From Symbiodinium kawagutii (Eukaryota > Sar > Dinophyceae > Suessiales > Symbiodiniaceae), in the NCBI GenBank assembly GCA_009767595.1, contig VSDK01002231.1, forward strand, positions 204,219 through 268,218: a stretch of DNA of 64,000 nt. Direction: 5' to 3'. Positions 34,801 to 47,784 of this stretch are shown here, in pieces; the first letter of the stretch is position 1, and the number at the start of each line of letters is the position of its first letter. The notes below the pieces were generated by a model. It worked only from the letters and a program-made list of their open reading frames with translations. It ran no database searches and was not told the DNA's origin. Made by a program: the position numbers and the translations under genes.

Positions 34801-37675
34801 ATAAAATGTGAAGACAGTCTCTTGATTACTTTTCCATGTATCCTCAGGGAGAGTTTTTGGGGAGCACCGAGTCAAAATATATGGAATAGGTTTAGTCAAC
34901 TTTAATTCAACTTAAATTAAGGGAGTCAAAGGCACAGATATATATAGAGAGAGATATAGAATAAGAAAACTATCTCTGTGGGGTAATATTCCCATGTAAA
35001 TGTGTGGAACTTCCCATCACTTGTCGTGGTGTGACTTTGGCCCCCCCTCTGCCAAGCAACTTGGACGGCCACCCCTTGCGAGTGCGTGTTCCTGCGGAAG
35101 CGTCCGGACGACGTGGCCACCGAAATCACTCTGTTGTTCCTCGGGGCGCTCGGGCACGGATGAAGATGTTGGCTGCAGGTGTTGGAGGCGGTACCTTGTT
35201 GGACGTGCGCAACCACACGTTGAAACCACTGCAAACCTCCATGCTTGGCGTTGAAGACACGTGGTACGTGCATTGATATTGGAAATTATTGGAAGCAATG
35301 TCACAACACAAATCTGATCAATCAGTCCCAGCTGCAAAACATGCAGCAAAGCAAGCTAGTCTGGCTATACAAACCAAACAGTGGTAGCAATCTTGGTGAC
35401 AAATGTGCCAAGCATGGTTGGCCAATGGTTGTCAATCAGCCGATCTTGACAACACCCTTTAAGTCCTATCTGTTTTTCTTTGTGAGCTCACTCTCTCTCT
35501 CTCTCTCCCTTCTCATTTCGCAGGATCATCTTTGGAAATCTTCACTTCTCCATGTTGTCCCTCTGCCATTTTCATCCCAAAGCTGCATTCGAACTCAATC
35601 GCTGAGTGTCTCTTCCAGTAGGATGCCGAACATGTCGCCACTGCTCACTCCCAACCAAATCCAGTCCAAGAAACCTGCCGTTTCCGTGGGGAGAATCATC
35701 GCCGAGCCGGCTACACTTGTGCTTCACGCTGGCTCCCCTTAAAACCATGAACAGCTGGATGATTAGGATTGATTCGGCATAATTAACTAGCTATAATTGG
35801 CCATCACCGACAAGCAGTAACCATGCCCTCACCATGCCCAACCATATCACTAAGCACCCTTCTCAACCACTTAGTCAGCCTTGTATATTGCTTTTTTGAC
35901 GTAACGGCTAGCCATATAGAAGTACATACTCATGACTCAATGGCCATAGCTCAAAGCTTCCCAGCTAAAATCCACCAACGGGAGGGCATGCTGACAGCCG
36001 CCGAGAGAGGTACACCCTGGTCCGGCACAGATTCGAATCAATTCACCAGAATTTCTCAGAATGAACTTTTGCCATCTTTTGCTTGCAACTTTTGGGCACA
36101 CTGATTACTTTGGGTCTGGGGTGCTAAAAAAAACGGGCAAAACAAAGCAACATATTACAACGCAACCAGTCCCCTGCCTTCACGAGAGTCTGGCTCCATG
36201 GGCAGGGCACACACCGCTGTGACAGTGCCAAGGGGATCACGACCGAGGATATGCGCTTCGCAATCCTTAGTAAGCCATGGGCCTACCAGGTCGTGTAAGC
36301 ATCATCTGCATAAAAGTTGATAGTGACCACTGATGACCACTGGGCCTTCAGCATCCTTTAATTGTATTTGGTCTAAACATCTCTAGGAAACACAAGGTGA
36401 GCACCAAAGCTCAGCCATGTCGAAACGAACCAGCAACTTAGGGAATCACGCACATCCACAATCCTAACGGGTCCTCATAAACTGCCCATCTTTGAAGTGA
36501 ACCAGCCCATGTCCTTTCAAGTAACACCTCCCATAGGTTACATATACACTTACCCTCATATCGTAATTATCCCTCATTCATCGCACAGGTATGCATTACC
36601 GCCTGCCATGAATCTTGTGCTGGATCCAAATCCTCCAACTCAATGGAGTTCGCGGAGGAGTTCACCGAGAAGAGTCTCAGCAGTCGATTGCCCGCCAAAA
36701 TCAGCGTGCGCCCCGAATGGGACAAATTGAAGTGGGAGATGCTGGCGCCCTCATTCTGAATGGCTTCATCCAAGAGGTTCAAATAAACCTGAGCTACAGC
36801 TTCGTGACCCTTTGTAAGCTGAAGAGAGTCCAAGGTGACAAAGAAAACCTGTCACGTGAAGACAGCAGTACATTCACAAATCATGCAGCACATTGCGCAG
36901 TATGCATCAGTATGCCTCGTGTGCAAAAATCCTTCACACCCCACCATTCCAGAAGTGTGACATGAGCACTTGGTTCTGGGAAATCAGGAGCTGCAGCATC
37001 TAGTGAGTGCAAGCATGTGCTAGCTCCACAATTCAACTCTCAGGACTGGTCGAATTGGCCATGCAATTCGCATTTGGTCTGCAACTGAACAACACAGCCT
37101 TTTCGCATTGGCAAGTAGGACAACTGAAACCAGCAACTCTGGAAACGTTCCAAGGCTAAGCGCTGAGGCTGGTTCTTCCGAGCAGCATTTTTGATGGAAA
37201 TCAGTTTGACGCGAGCCCTGGACACAGTGTAGACACTGATCACCAAATAATTGCAGGCGTGCATCCTGCCCAAAACGGCAAGGACGTGTTCGCCAGGTTG
37301 TGGCGTGGCCTGTGAGAGGAAGCACATCTGATACACCTGCAGGGGTCAATGAATCGAAGCTTTTCTAAAAGCCAAGCAAGCAAAGCTGCTTAGCACTGGA
37401 GCAGTAAAGCTTGGGTTGGCCCCACCCAGGAAGAACCAAGTTGAAGGTTTCTTGGGGAAGCCAGTCAACCAACAGGAGTGCAAAGGGAGGAATATTTTTG
37501 AACTTGTTCTGGGCAAAGGGGGTGGCCCAAAGCAATAACCACCGACAATCTATGAACCTGACGTCTTTGATGTTTAGCTTTTTTGGAGCCCCATGAGCTT
37601 CGCTGACGAAGAGTGTGCACAAAAGGCATACAAAGGCGTTGCCTTTGTATATGACATGACATCCTATCCGGACTC

Positions 37676-37740
<65 letters not shown>

Positions 37741-37752
37741 CCACGACCACAA

Positions 37753-37841
<89 letters not shown>

Positions 37842-40800
37842 GGAACTGATGCAAGAAAACGAGGCACCAGCGTGTGTCTATGTCTATGCCTCCCACCTGC
37901 CAGTAGTTCTGCATCTTAAAGCTCGCAATGGCAGCCACGGCGGGCTGGTCCATTTTTGAGGAAGTGCCCATCCAACGCCACAGCATGATGGTGTTCGAAC
38001 GCTCACAATGGGCGAACAGCTGGCCTCAGTTGCACAAAAAAAGGATCGGTTCTCAGGATCTCTGTAAAATCAGAGCCCTGTGCTCAGTTGCGGCATAACA
38101 AATGACTGCTTATGCAAAATAAGTCAAGGAACCATAAATGAAATGAGACCAGATCACCAATCATAAAAAAATAACAAGAGATAGGAAAATACCAAATTTG
38201 CCTAGAGTCCGGAACACACATTAGCCAAAAAATCCAATGACTTGTGTTTCTTGTTTTGTTTAAATGTGGCTTTTAACGGCTTTGCTTCACATGCAGTGCT
38301 CCACCGCAGCCATTCAACATTGGACTCAAATACACGTGATACGAAACATGCACCTGATGTCGCAAAGTGGGGACGTGATTGGTGCCCATAGTGGTTCTCG
38401 GTCCAACTGGAGGAAGTTCTTGATCCGTCTGCAAGCAATAATATGTATTATATGCTTATGTTGATCATTCTTTGGAAACAGTAGCCACTAACATGACAAG
38501 AAATAACACATACTACAGTAGACAGTAGCACAATATATACACATATGCGAATCTTTTCATTTTTCTGGGTCGGTCTTCCTAGGCTTCTTTGCGGCAAAAC
38601 ATGCTCTCAACACAAGGCTGGCTCCAAAAAAGAATGAAGCACATGCTGGATTCCAGGAATCGTAATCCGAAAGGAGATGCCATTCACACTATACTGGCAA
38701 TATGCAACACAAACAGCTTGCCCCTTTTTAGGAATACTGCTCAAGTTGAATACTTCCTGCGAAGCCGGTTTTTCGTTTTAGAAAAATGATGCAGTTTTAC
38801 AGGAAATGTCGCGCGCAGTGACTTGACTACAAATCTTGCTCTATTTGCCATAATCGCGGGGCAATATGTGAGGAAAAATCAGACATAGATAAGGACAAAC
38901 ATGGAATGCTTCTGTCTACCGGTGCTGCCCAATCCTAACTCAATGTTACAATGGCATGATCAAAATGCAAACTTTTTCGCCGTAATCACTCTTGGATCTT
39001 GGGCCACTTAAGAATGATAAAACAAAAATGTATAAAAATGTGACAAAGCCAGATGCCTGAACACCCCCACCCAGCCCACAAAACAAAAACAAAAACTCTA
39101 AAGCAATGAAACACTGGAAAAAAACAAACAAACAAACAAACAAACAAACAAAAAACGCAAACACAAACAAATCAGCGAAGCACCGATCTTAGGGTGGCAG
39201 CACACAATGCCCTCTGCAAATATGCCATCGTATACCTACTATCTTTCTGCATCCCCTGCTGCCGAAAAACTGTTGTCCGGGCTCTGGCAAATGCATGTGA
39301 TCTTCTGTGGCTCCGGAGTGGTGGAGACAGGAAAGGCTCGGCCAGTGTTGCAAGGGTCCACGACGCGTACGTCACTGATGGCCCCAGCCGAGCTGCGGGC
39401 GGAGGAAACGAAGGCACCTGCAACAGCGTCCAAGTACCGTTGTTGATCCTGTTCTTGCTTTATCCGGAAGAAGCAGCTGTTAGTGGTTGTGATCTTTATG
39501 GTTACTACATGTTACTACTGTTGCTGGTTGGTGATTTCTGTCGCTGGTGAGAATGTTTGATTAGGGGCGCAGTGTCATGCTGCTGAAAACGCGACCCATG
39601 GATGTAACTGGGCGCAAACAAGGCGGCTGCGGTGGACGCTGCAACCCATTTGGAAGGGTCATTCAGTGGGTTGTACCCGATGGTAACCCAGGAAAGCCAA
39701 CCATTGGGGTAAGAAACGTGATTATCCCAACTGCCAAGTTACTGATATTTGGCATTCCATATTCTCAGCAGTGGTACCGTTTGTGAAGCTTGTGGAAATG
39801 GCCTCTTCACTTTTTCACAAGCCTTTGGGCATTTGGCTAAGGCCCGATGGCATTTGGGCTTTGCCTGGTAGCAGAACAATGCAGCTGGCTTTCCTGCTTG
39901 ACGTGTCCGGCACAAACTCGAATACGGCGAGGTCATCTTTGAGGTCCAAAGATGGTCGAATCCCAAAACCTTCTGCTCGCGAAAAACCTTTTACCCGACT
40001 AGTCTTCTGCAGTTACGTAGGCACTTTATGCACTTTTTCTTTCCCAGAGCAATGGACCAACTTGAGGAAAGTTGGACAGATGGTCAAGCAGAGTGGCATG
40101 TATCCTGATGATCTGTTTCTACCTGATTGCGGCCTGCTGTGATCAGGTTTCCCTTCACCTGCCAAATGGCTAGCTGGGGACTGCACACTGCAGTCTGTTT
40201 TCCTTAAATAGCGAGCCAAGACTTTCGCCGCAATGAGATTCCCGGGGTTGGAGCTTGCGCCACGGCAATGATGGGTGCACTAAGATACCAAAAAAAACGA
40301 GGATGGAAATCTTCGAGTTGTAAGCAACCAACTAGTTTAGGCTGCTCATGCTGCAGATGTGAAGGTGGTGCAGGAGTTTATCTGTTTGCCTCCTTTGGTT
40401 TGGAAGATTTTCCTGGTCTTCAGAGTTTGGAATCCATGGTTGGCGGTAATGGTTGATGAGCTCCGGAGCTATTCACCATCATTGACTATCCTCATTAATC
40501 CTGACATCATCGACCTCCACTAACCCTGACATCATCAACCTTCATTGGGGCTGGCCATGGAAATTCCACTGGCTGGGATCCACCGAAGGCACCTCCAAAC
40601 AGCTTGGCGCACTTCAGAACACCCTCGTTGAAGTAGAGGATGCTTTCCTGCCCAATTTGAGCGATCACAAATCTCAGTGCTCAATCATCCATGGATTGGA
40701 TCCTCATTTTAGCCAGTTGCTTGATCCCTCCTTCTGTGGCGACTCACAGAGAGCAGCCACTGAGCGAGTGCTCACCAGAGCGGTGCAATTATCAAAAGCA

Positions 40801-43800
40801 GGTGTTTATATATACAACCATCAGTAAAAAAAGCCTGGAGCCTTAACTGAAACAAATTAGAAGCTACGACAGTACACAGAATTAAGCATTCTGATGCATT
40901 TTTAATGACCAATTATGACCATATATGACCATATACATTACAGATACATATATACTTAAATGACCATGATAGAAAGCCAAAGTAACTAGCAGAAAATCAT
41001 GCAAAGGAACAGCAGTCCCCCAGGCCACGCAGGCTCCTGCGCTTCAGCTTGCCAAATACTGTCGTATTGAAGCGTGGTCAACTCCTGGTGAAGGTGTGAC
41101 AAGAGAGGACACGTCACCTTCGGATGTACATCTCACTCAGCCTACTTCTAGGCTAACCCTGGCTACAGCAGTACGCGACCATTATGCCGCACTGGCATGT
41201 TTTTTGGACACGACACACTCCAATTCCGAGCCTTCTGAACCTTGCTATGGACCAACGGCATATCCCCAGCAGCCATGGTCACAAAGAGCTGTGGAAGCAT
41301 CGCCGCACTCAGGTTCAATTCCATGGTCTGGAAGCCCACTCCCAGCTTTCCTGAGCCCAAGTTTTCTCAGAGCGGATTGATGAGCCAAATAGCACAGCTA
41401 TCATCAGCTATCATCATATTGAAGAGTCAAATAGCACAGCTATCATCAGCTATCATCATATGGAAGAGTCAAATAGCACAGCTATCATCAGCTATATGCT
41501 TTCCGTGATAAACACCCTTTTTCTTCCATAGCATCAGTATGCAATGGCCTCCACGGTGCCCTTTGGCTCCAAGCGACGGGTAAAGATGGCCTCCTGCTGC
41601 TCATCCATGCCACAGAATGGCGCCAGTCGCTTCAGGGCGCGATTCTTCCAGCGATTCACTCGCACCTTTCAGCAAAGCGCAGTGAAGCGGCCGCAAAGCT
41701 ACGGATTCAGAGAATTTTGTAGTTGGGAGGGAAGAGTTTGATCAACTGTTGAGCATTGATCTTCCCCCATTGCTAGCCATTGTTACTGGAACACTATGCA
41801 GTTCAGCTGGGAAAGGATACCGAAACTGTGACTACAGGCATAGCTACGAGTACTTGTTTATTCGGCTGTATCTATTATCACCATTTGTGTGCCATTTTGA
41901 CCACGTACCATTGGTGGCCATGACCATTCATTTGTTAGCCATTAGTCCCCGGTTGTACATGATGAAATGAAATCATCAAGCAGGATATTGATCGATCAAT
42001 AAGACCATATAAAACCAGAAAATATGAATCGGGACCACCAGGAGAATATATATAGAATATTATCATTCATTTATTCTGCGATCAAAAAACTATTACATAT
42101 TCTATACATAATAAGCAATAAACTATTACGCATAAAAAACAATCTATAACAAAACAGCAGGAGAATCAATGAACCAAGTCTGGCAAGCTACCACCTTGAA
42201 AGCGCTGAGGCTCACCAGGTAATCAAACTTCATGCCTATGCTAAGAAGTGGTGATGGATGGTGGTGGTATATGTTCACACCTGGATCTCCCACTGTAATA
42301 GCAGCCACAATTGATCATCAACGATAAGGTGATTTTCCGCCAGTTATCAAGTGTGTCTGACCAGAAATCAACTACCACAAGCTAGTTGAACGAATTAACC
42401 TTTTGATTGTCTATACTGTCTGCACTTCACCACCCCTGCAGCCCCCCACTGTCCACATGTCACCAGCGCAAACCCTCGCAATCTTCTGCCAAGCGACCAT
42501 GAAGCGAATGGCTCGCCGCAGACCTGCATAGGTCCTTTCGCGCTTCCCTTGCAACACGACTTTCTGGAGGTAGGCGACCAACTCAATGGCTTGTGCAAAG
42601 GCACGCAGCTTCTTCTTGGCAAACCTCAACAGGCGATGACTCCCAGTGACCCATGGCCTGTCAAATGCAACTTTCAAGTGTCCCACTTGCGATCGAAAAC
42701 AAACCAACACCACATCAGAAACACACAAGTGACAAATACCTGTCTGACAAATATTGAAAGTGACATTGACTTAGCCTAATATTTACTGGTTTTGTGTTTC
42801 CCATGCTGTAGCCTGTGTCATTTGAACCCTGCCCCCGTTGGCCTCCCCAAACACCAAGACACTGCTGGCGGATCTTTTTGATGACCTGCTGGGAGACTTG
42901 GCTACCAGTGTCCCGAAGTTCCTCCAGGGCCCTCAACTGCCCAGCTTTCAGGAACAAACGGCTGGTGCCCAAGGTCCATTGGTTGTCATCGATCTCGAAA
43001 GCCAGCATCACCTGAGGCGGACCGTGGCATGTGGAAACTTGCCCATCCCAACCCCCTCGTTTTCTGGCACCAGTTGAGACACAGCCGCTAGACTGCGCCC
43101 TAGCTTTCTGGAGCTCTGGAGATCAAACACTGCCCGCAGCCGCACCAGATCAGCGCTTTCAAGCCGAACGTTGAGAGATGGGTTCTTGAAAATGTTCATG
43201 AATGAATGTTCATTGTAGTAATAGTTGCATCGATTCATGATGAATCATTCCAAGTCACTGCATGCATGAAATCGCGGTCGGAGTAGTGCGCAAACTCTGG
43301 TGGCAAGAGCTTCTGGAAACGCCCTCGAAGGTCTCTCAAGATGCATCCTCAGGAGGCACGTGCGCACATGTCGTAAGGTTTCGCTGATGCGAATGTTCAC
43401 GGTTTCCTAATGGGTCAAAGTTACCTATCTTGTGGACATTCTTGTTGCTAGGACAAGGATCAGTGATCCGAATAGTCCAGTTAAGAGCTTCTGCAGCAGT
43501 CACTGGGATCTTTGAAGAGCACATTGTATTCCGTCTATAAACTTCCACAAACGCCAAGTCCAGTGGCCAGGGTTTCATGGAAGGTGTGCGCTTCATTCCT
43601 TCAAGATGAGATTCCCGGAGATTCCCCCTTTCTGAAGCCCTTCTAGCACCCACGCAATACAAAGTCTGCATGGTCACCATGATCAAATCCAGGCTAATGG
43701 ATGAAGTCTGGACATCAACCATGATCAAATCATATCAAATCCATGCTGATTGAATCTGATTTGAATCTGATTTGAATCTGATGGATGATCCTTGACCTGG

Positions 43801-46800
43801 TCAGGTTATGTCAAGTTGTGTCAGCTCGACCCAACGATGTGCGACTGCCAAGCAACGATGCGGATAGCCGTGGTGCATGATGTTGACCAGCTCCACGGTG
43901 CCTCGGCCGCCAATATCAACAAGGGACCTGTCCATTGAAGCAATCAATTAAGGATAACCCAACCCTTCCAGTTACCGAGCTGTAGTAGGCAACCAACCCT
44001 TAAAAAGCAATGGTAGAAACCAGCTGATCACCTACTATAGAGGTACCGGGAAGGGTTGGGATAAGACAATCCCTTAAGTGATGTCCATTGGGATAAGCCA
44101 CGAAGATCATCTATCAAGACAAGATGTTAAGGTAATGCATCTTATACATTGTACATGGCCCCTGACATTGCAAATCTGCTGTGGCATTGGTAATCTCGAA
44201 TTGCCATGGCCATTCAACTCCTGACATTGCAAATCTAGTGTGACATTGATAATCTCGAATTGCATATCCGTACCAATCAGACCGGACCTCGATAGTCATT
44301 GGAAATCTCGGCCTTAAAGATATTGCATGATATTGCCACAATGCAGTCAACATCAACCAAATAGCCCCTGACGGACTTGAACATCTGCATGCATCTGTGG
44401 CTGTTCCATCTGTTCCACTTTCCCATGGGCCAATGGCATTGGTTGGTCACAAAGAGTTCACTTTTTTAGAAGGACAAAAGCCGATGTTTCCAAAGCCAAT
44501 TTCCTTTGGGAAAAAGTGCAGCGCCAACTGAAAACATGATTGAACATCCAGGTGTGTTTTCTGGTAAAAAGCATTGGTGCCTTTAGAACTCCATGGCCAA
44601 CGACAGCTCTGATTGCCAAGATGCCGCATTGGATGACCTGATCCAAGACGTACTTGGGTTTGAAGAGACCAGCCTTGCGCTCCTGACTGCTGTTACGGTT
44701 GGACATGCCACTCCAGGTAAAATGGGCCGTGAAAATGCAATGAAATACAGCAATAGACATAAAGAAAGTAACCACAAGTGACCTGAAACAATGATGTAAC
44801 ACAAATCAATAAGGACAAATGCTAGTATGGCATTCTAACCCCTTAGCACAAACAGAGGTGCATGGAACCATTTGGATCACCTGTAAAGGCACATTGCATC
44901 TAGTTTCTCTCTCTCTCTCTCTCTCTCTGGTATGGGGCAAACGCAACCATGGAAAGTGCTGAACTGGATAGAGAAGCCATGTTTGCCTACGTTAACTTTA
45001 GACCATGAAGCTTCCAAAATTTGGCACAAATCCACAGTATCTAATCCAAACAAAAGGTGACGCAGCTGGCGCAAATGAAATCCTGGTTGGGGTTGAAGCA
45101 GCGAATGTAGTGGACCGAGCACTCTTTCCTCGAAGGCGCTGGACAAATCACACATTTATGTACCAGCACAGCTGCCAAATGTTCCTTTCGAGCCACCACC
45201 ACCATCCCACGACATCCAAAAACCAGCAATCAACGAAGGGGCAGATCATTGACCATATACAAATTCATGGCATGGGATACATGGACATTGCAACAAGAAT
45301 TATATGATGGGTTAAGAGGGCCAGAAAGGCCATGTCAATCGCTGGAAAACATGTCCAATGCGACTAAGCATCAAGGTGTCCAATAAGTTTGCCAAGTTGC
45401 TCAAGTACTTGCCTCAGTTCTTCAAAAAGCGCAGACCCCCACTCCAAGCAAAAACAGAAATCCAGGACAACTAACATCAGGGCTGTCTTTGGATCGAATG
45501 GTCCTTTTCTGGGAGCCAAAAAAATTGCAACACCCAAATTTCCTATAGAGCTTCCAAGTCGGCATGCGCCAAAAAGCTCGCCCCACAAGTTGAATGTTTA
45601 GCTAGTCCTCTTCCTCCCAAAAGCGTGGCTGTTGTATCGAGGATCATGTTGTGGGATGGTGATTGATGGTTCATGATGATTGAATTCTGGGCGACGGTGG
45701 TCAAAAGTGAGTAGAGATGCTCTTTACCACCATTACTGTCCACTTTTGATGGTCAAAGATAGTTGCACCCACTATTAATGAGCCCTTTTGATGGTCAAAG
45801 ATGGTGGTTGGTGCCCAAGCCGTTGAGCAGTGCTGGCTTCGCCAAGGTGCTGCTCACGGAGCACAGGCGCTCGCCGCCCGACACCTGGCGACTCAGGTCC
45901 GCCATGTTGGCGATCAGCGGCGTTTCGGAGTCGGCCAAGATGGTCTCGATCTCCGGCACCAGCCTTGGAGCTCCCAGCTGAGCCCCGGGGTGAGAAGCCA
46001 GAGCCCCAGGTGCACGGCGCAGTCATTGTGGCATGACTCCAGGGGAATTTGAACTCCAAAGGTATCCAAAATTTTCCAAAGTTCACCATGTTTCGGTTGA
46101 AGCCCAATTGAATGCACACAAAGGGCTGGCTGACGCCCGTCATGAAAGGCCTCTAATGGTAATCTGTCTGCAAGAGGTACCTATGCCAATCCAATAGCTA
46201 GGCGTCGATTAATGTCTCATTGAATTTGGATATCTTCAGGCAAACAAAACAAAAGTAAGCCAGCTATACGGACCTAGCTATGTTGTGTACCATGCCACCC
46301 TCGTGTGGTTAGCTATGTTGGCTAAACTAAACCCAGCATAGCCTCCACAGAACGGGGGGAAAAACTCTGGCATGGTCGTCAGAACTTGCCAACTTCTATA
46401 AAAGTCTTGCGAAGTCGCTGCTTTCAGATTCTGCCCGATGCAACCCTGACATCCGAAAGATTGTAGTTCTGTATCTTGACCCAGCGGCGAGTCATTGTTC
46501 TTGTCAATCCAGCCCTTCGTGCTGTAGGAAACAGCTCCTGGCCGGTTCGAGGTACGGAAATATCAAGGCCAAAATGTGGTCAATGAGTCAATGACTTTTT
46601 TGATGAGAAAAATCATTCAAGCATATTGGGCATGTTCTTTTTCTGCCTTTTGAAGTCATTCCTCCCAGTTCCCGGAGTCACCGGAGTCACTGCCTGCATA
46701 GTGAGCGATCTGGAAACCATCGTGCAGACTGAGTCCACGATCTGTGCGACTAGCCTTGAGCTTCAAGGCCAAGATGGTTCCACGATGACTCGGCATCCCC

Positions 46801-47744
46801 TTGACATCAATCAGCTCGCGGTAGACCTGCCAACGGCAGCTCTGCAGAAACTGCCCCCGCCCCATGCGGCCAGTTCAGCAACTCAGAAGAGCTGATGACA
46901 ATCCCACGGCGGTGGGCTTTCCAAAAAAGACATCAGAATGACTGACTTACTAAACCTTCAGCATTAGCACATATTAACAATCAAATTAGTTTAGTCTGGC
47001 TTTCGAAAATCCAGCATTCAACAACATATAAGAACCTTGAACACCTCAATAAGTCGTCAGTGGAGGTCCATTTCTCTATCAACAACACCGGATAAACATG
47101 CGAGGGTTACTACCTATCTACCCGGATCTCCCATTCTACGCTTGATGATTCCCCCTACGAGTTCCCCTGTTTCGCCTGCTCGCAGAACTTGGAGTCCTTA
47201 ACCACTCCATCGCGCACCAAGTTCTTCTGCGCTCGCAGGCTGTGCTCGTCCAAGAGCTTCAACACCGAGTGGATCCCCGAAACCACCGGGGCAGAGTCGG
47301 GCAGATCCATGCTCTGGACATTCAACCTGCCACGGGACGATCTTGGTATGTTCATGCATGTTCTCCCTGGCAAAAAAAATAAAAGGTTCATGCTCATTGC
47401 CTGGCCACGGTGCATGGTGTACCCCTAGAATTCTCTTCCAACAAAATGGAGAAATCCAAAGAAGTGGACTCCCAAGTGGTCGGGTGGTCGGGTGCCTGGG
47501 TGTACTTGCACTGCTTTTGCTCATGGACTCTCGAAGTCATCGGACTTCCAGTTGTGATATGGACATGATTTATGGTTTCGCTCACCTTCCAGCTAATTTG
47601 TGACACCCCCTTGGTACTGGTTGAGGCTTGATATCCTTTTGGTATTTGGGGAAAACCTTGTCTGAGCAGTCAACACCTCATGAGGCCAGTTTTGGCAAAT
47701 GACCGCCATGAAAATATTGATAGCTCTTTGATCGATCTTTGGCA

Positions 47745-47784
<40 letters not shown>

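Noticed and set aside
37593..37919. Poly-Thr (plus) and poly-Val (minus) frames
   Set aside because: Translations of the ACA/ACG array, not genes.
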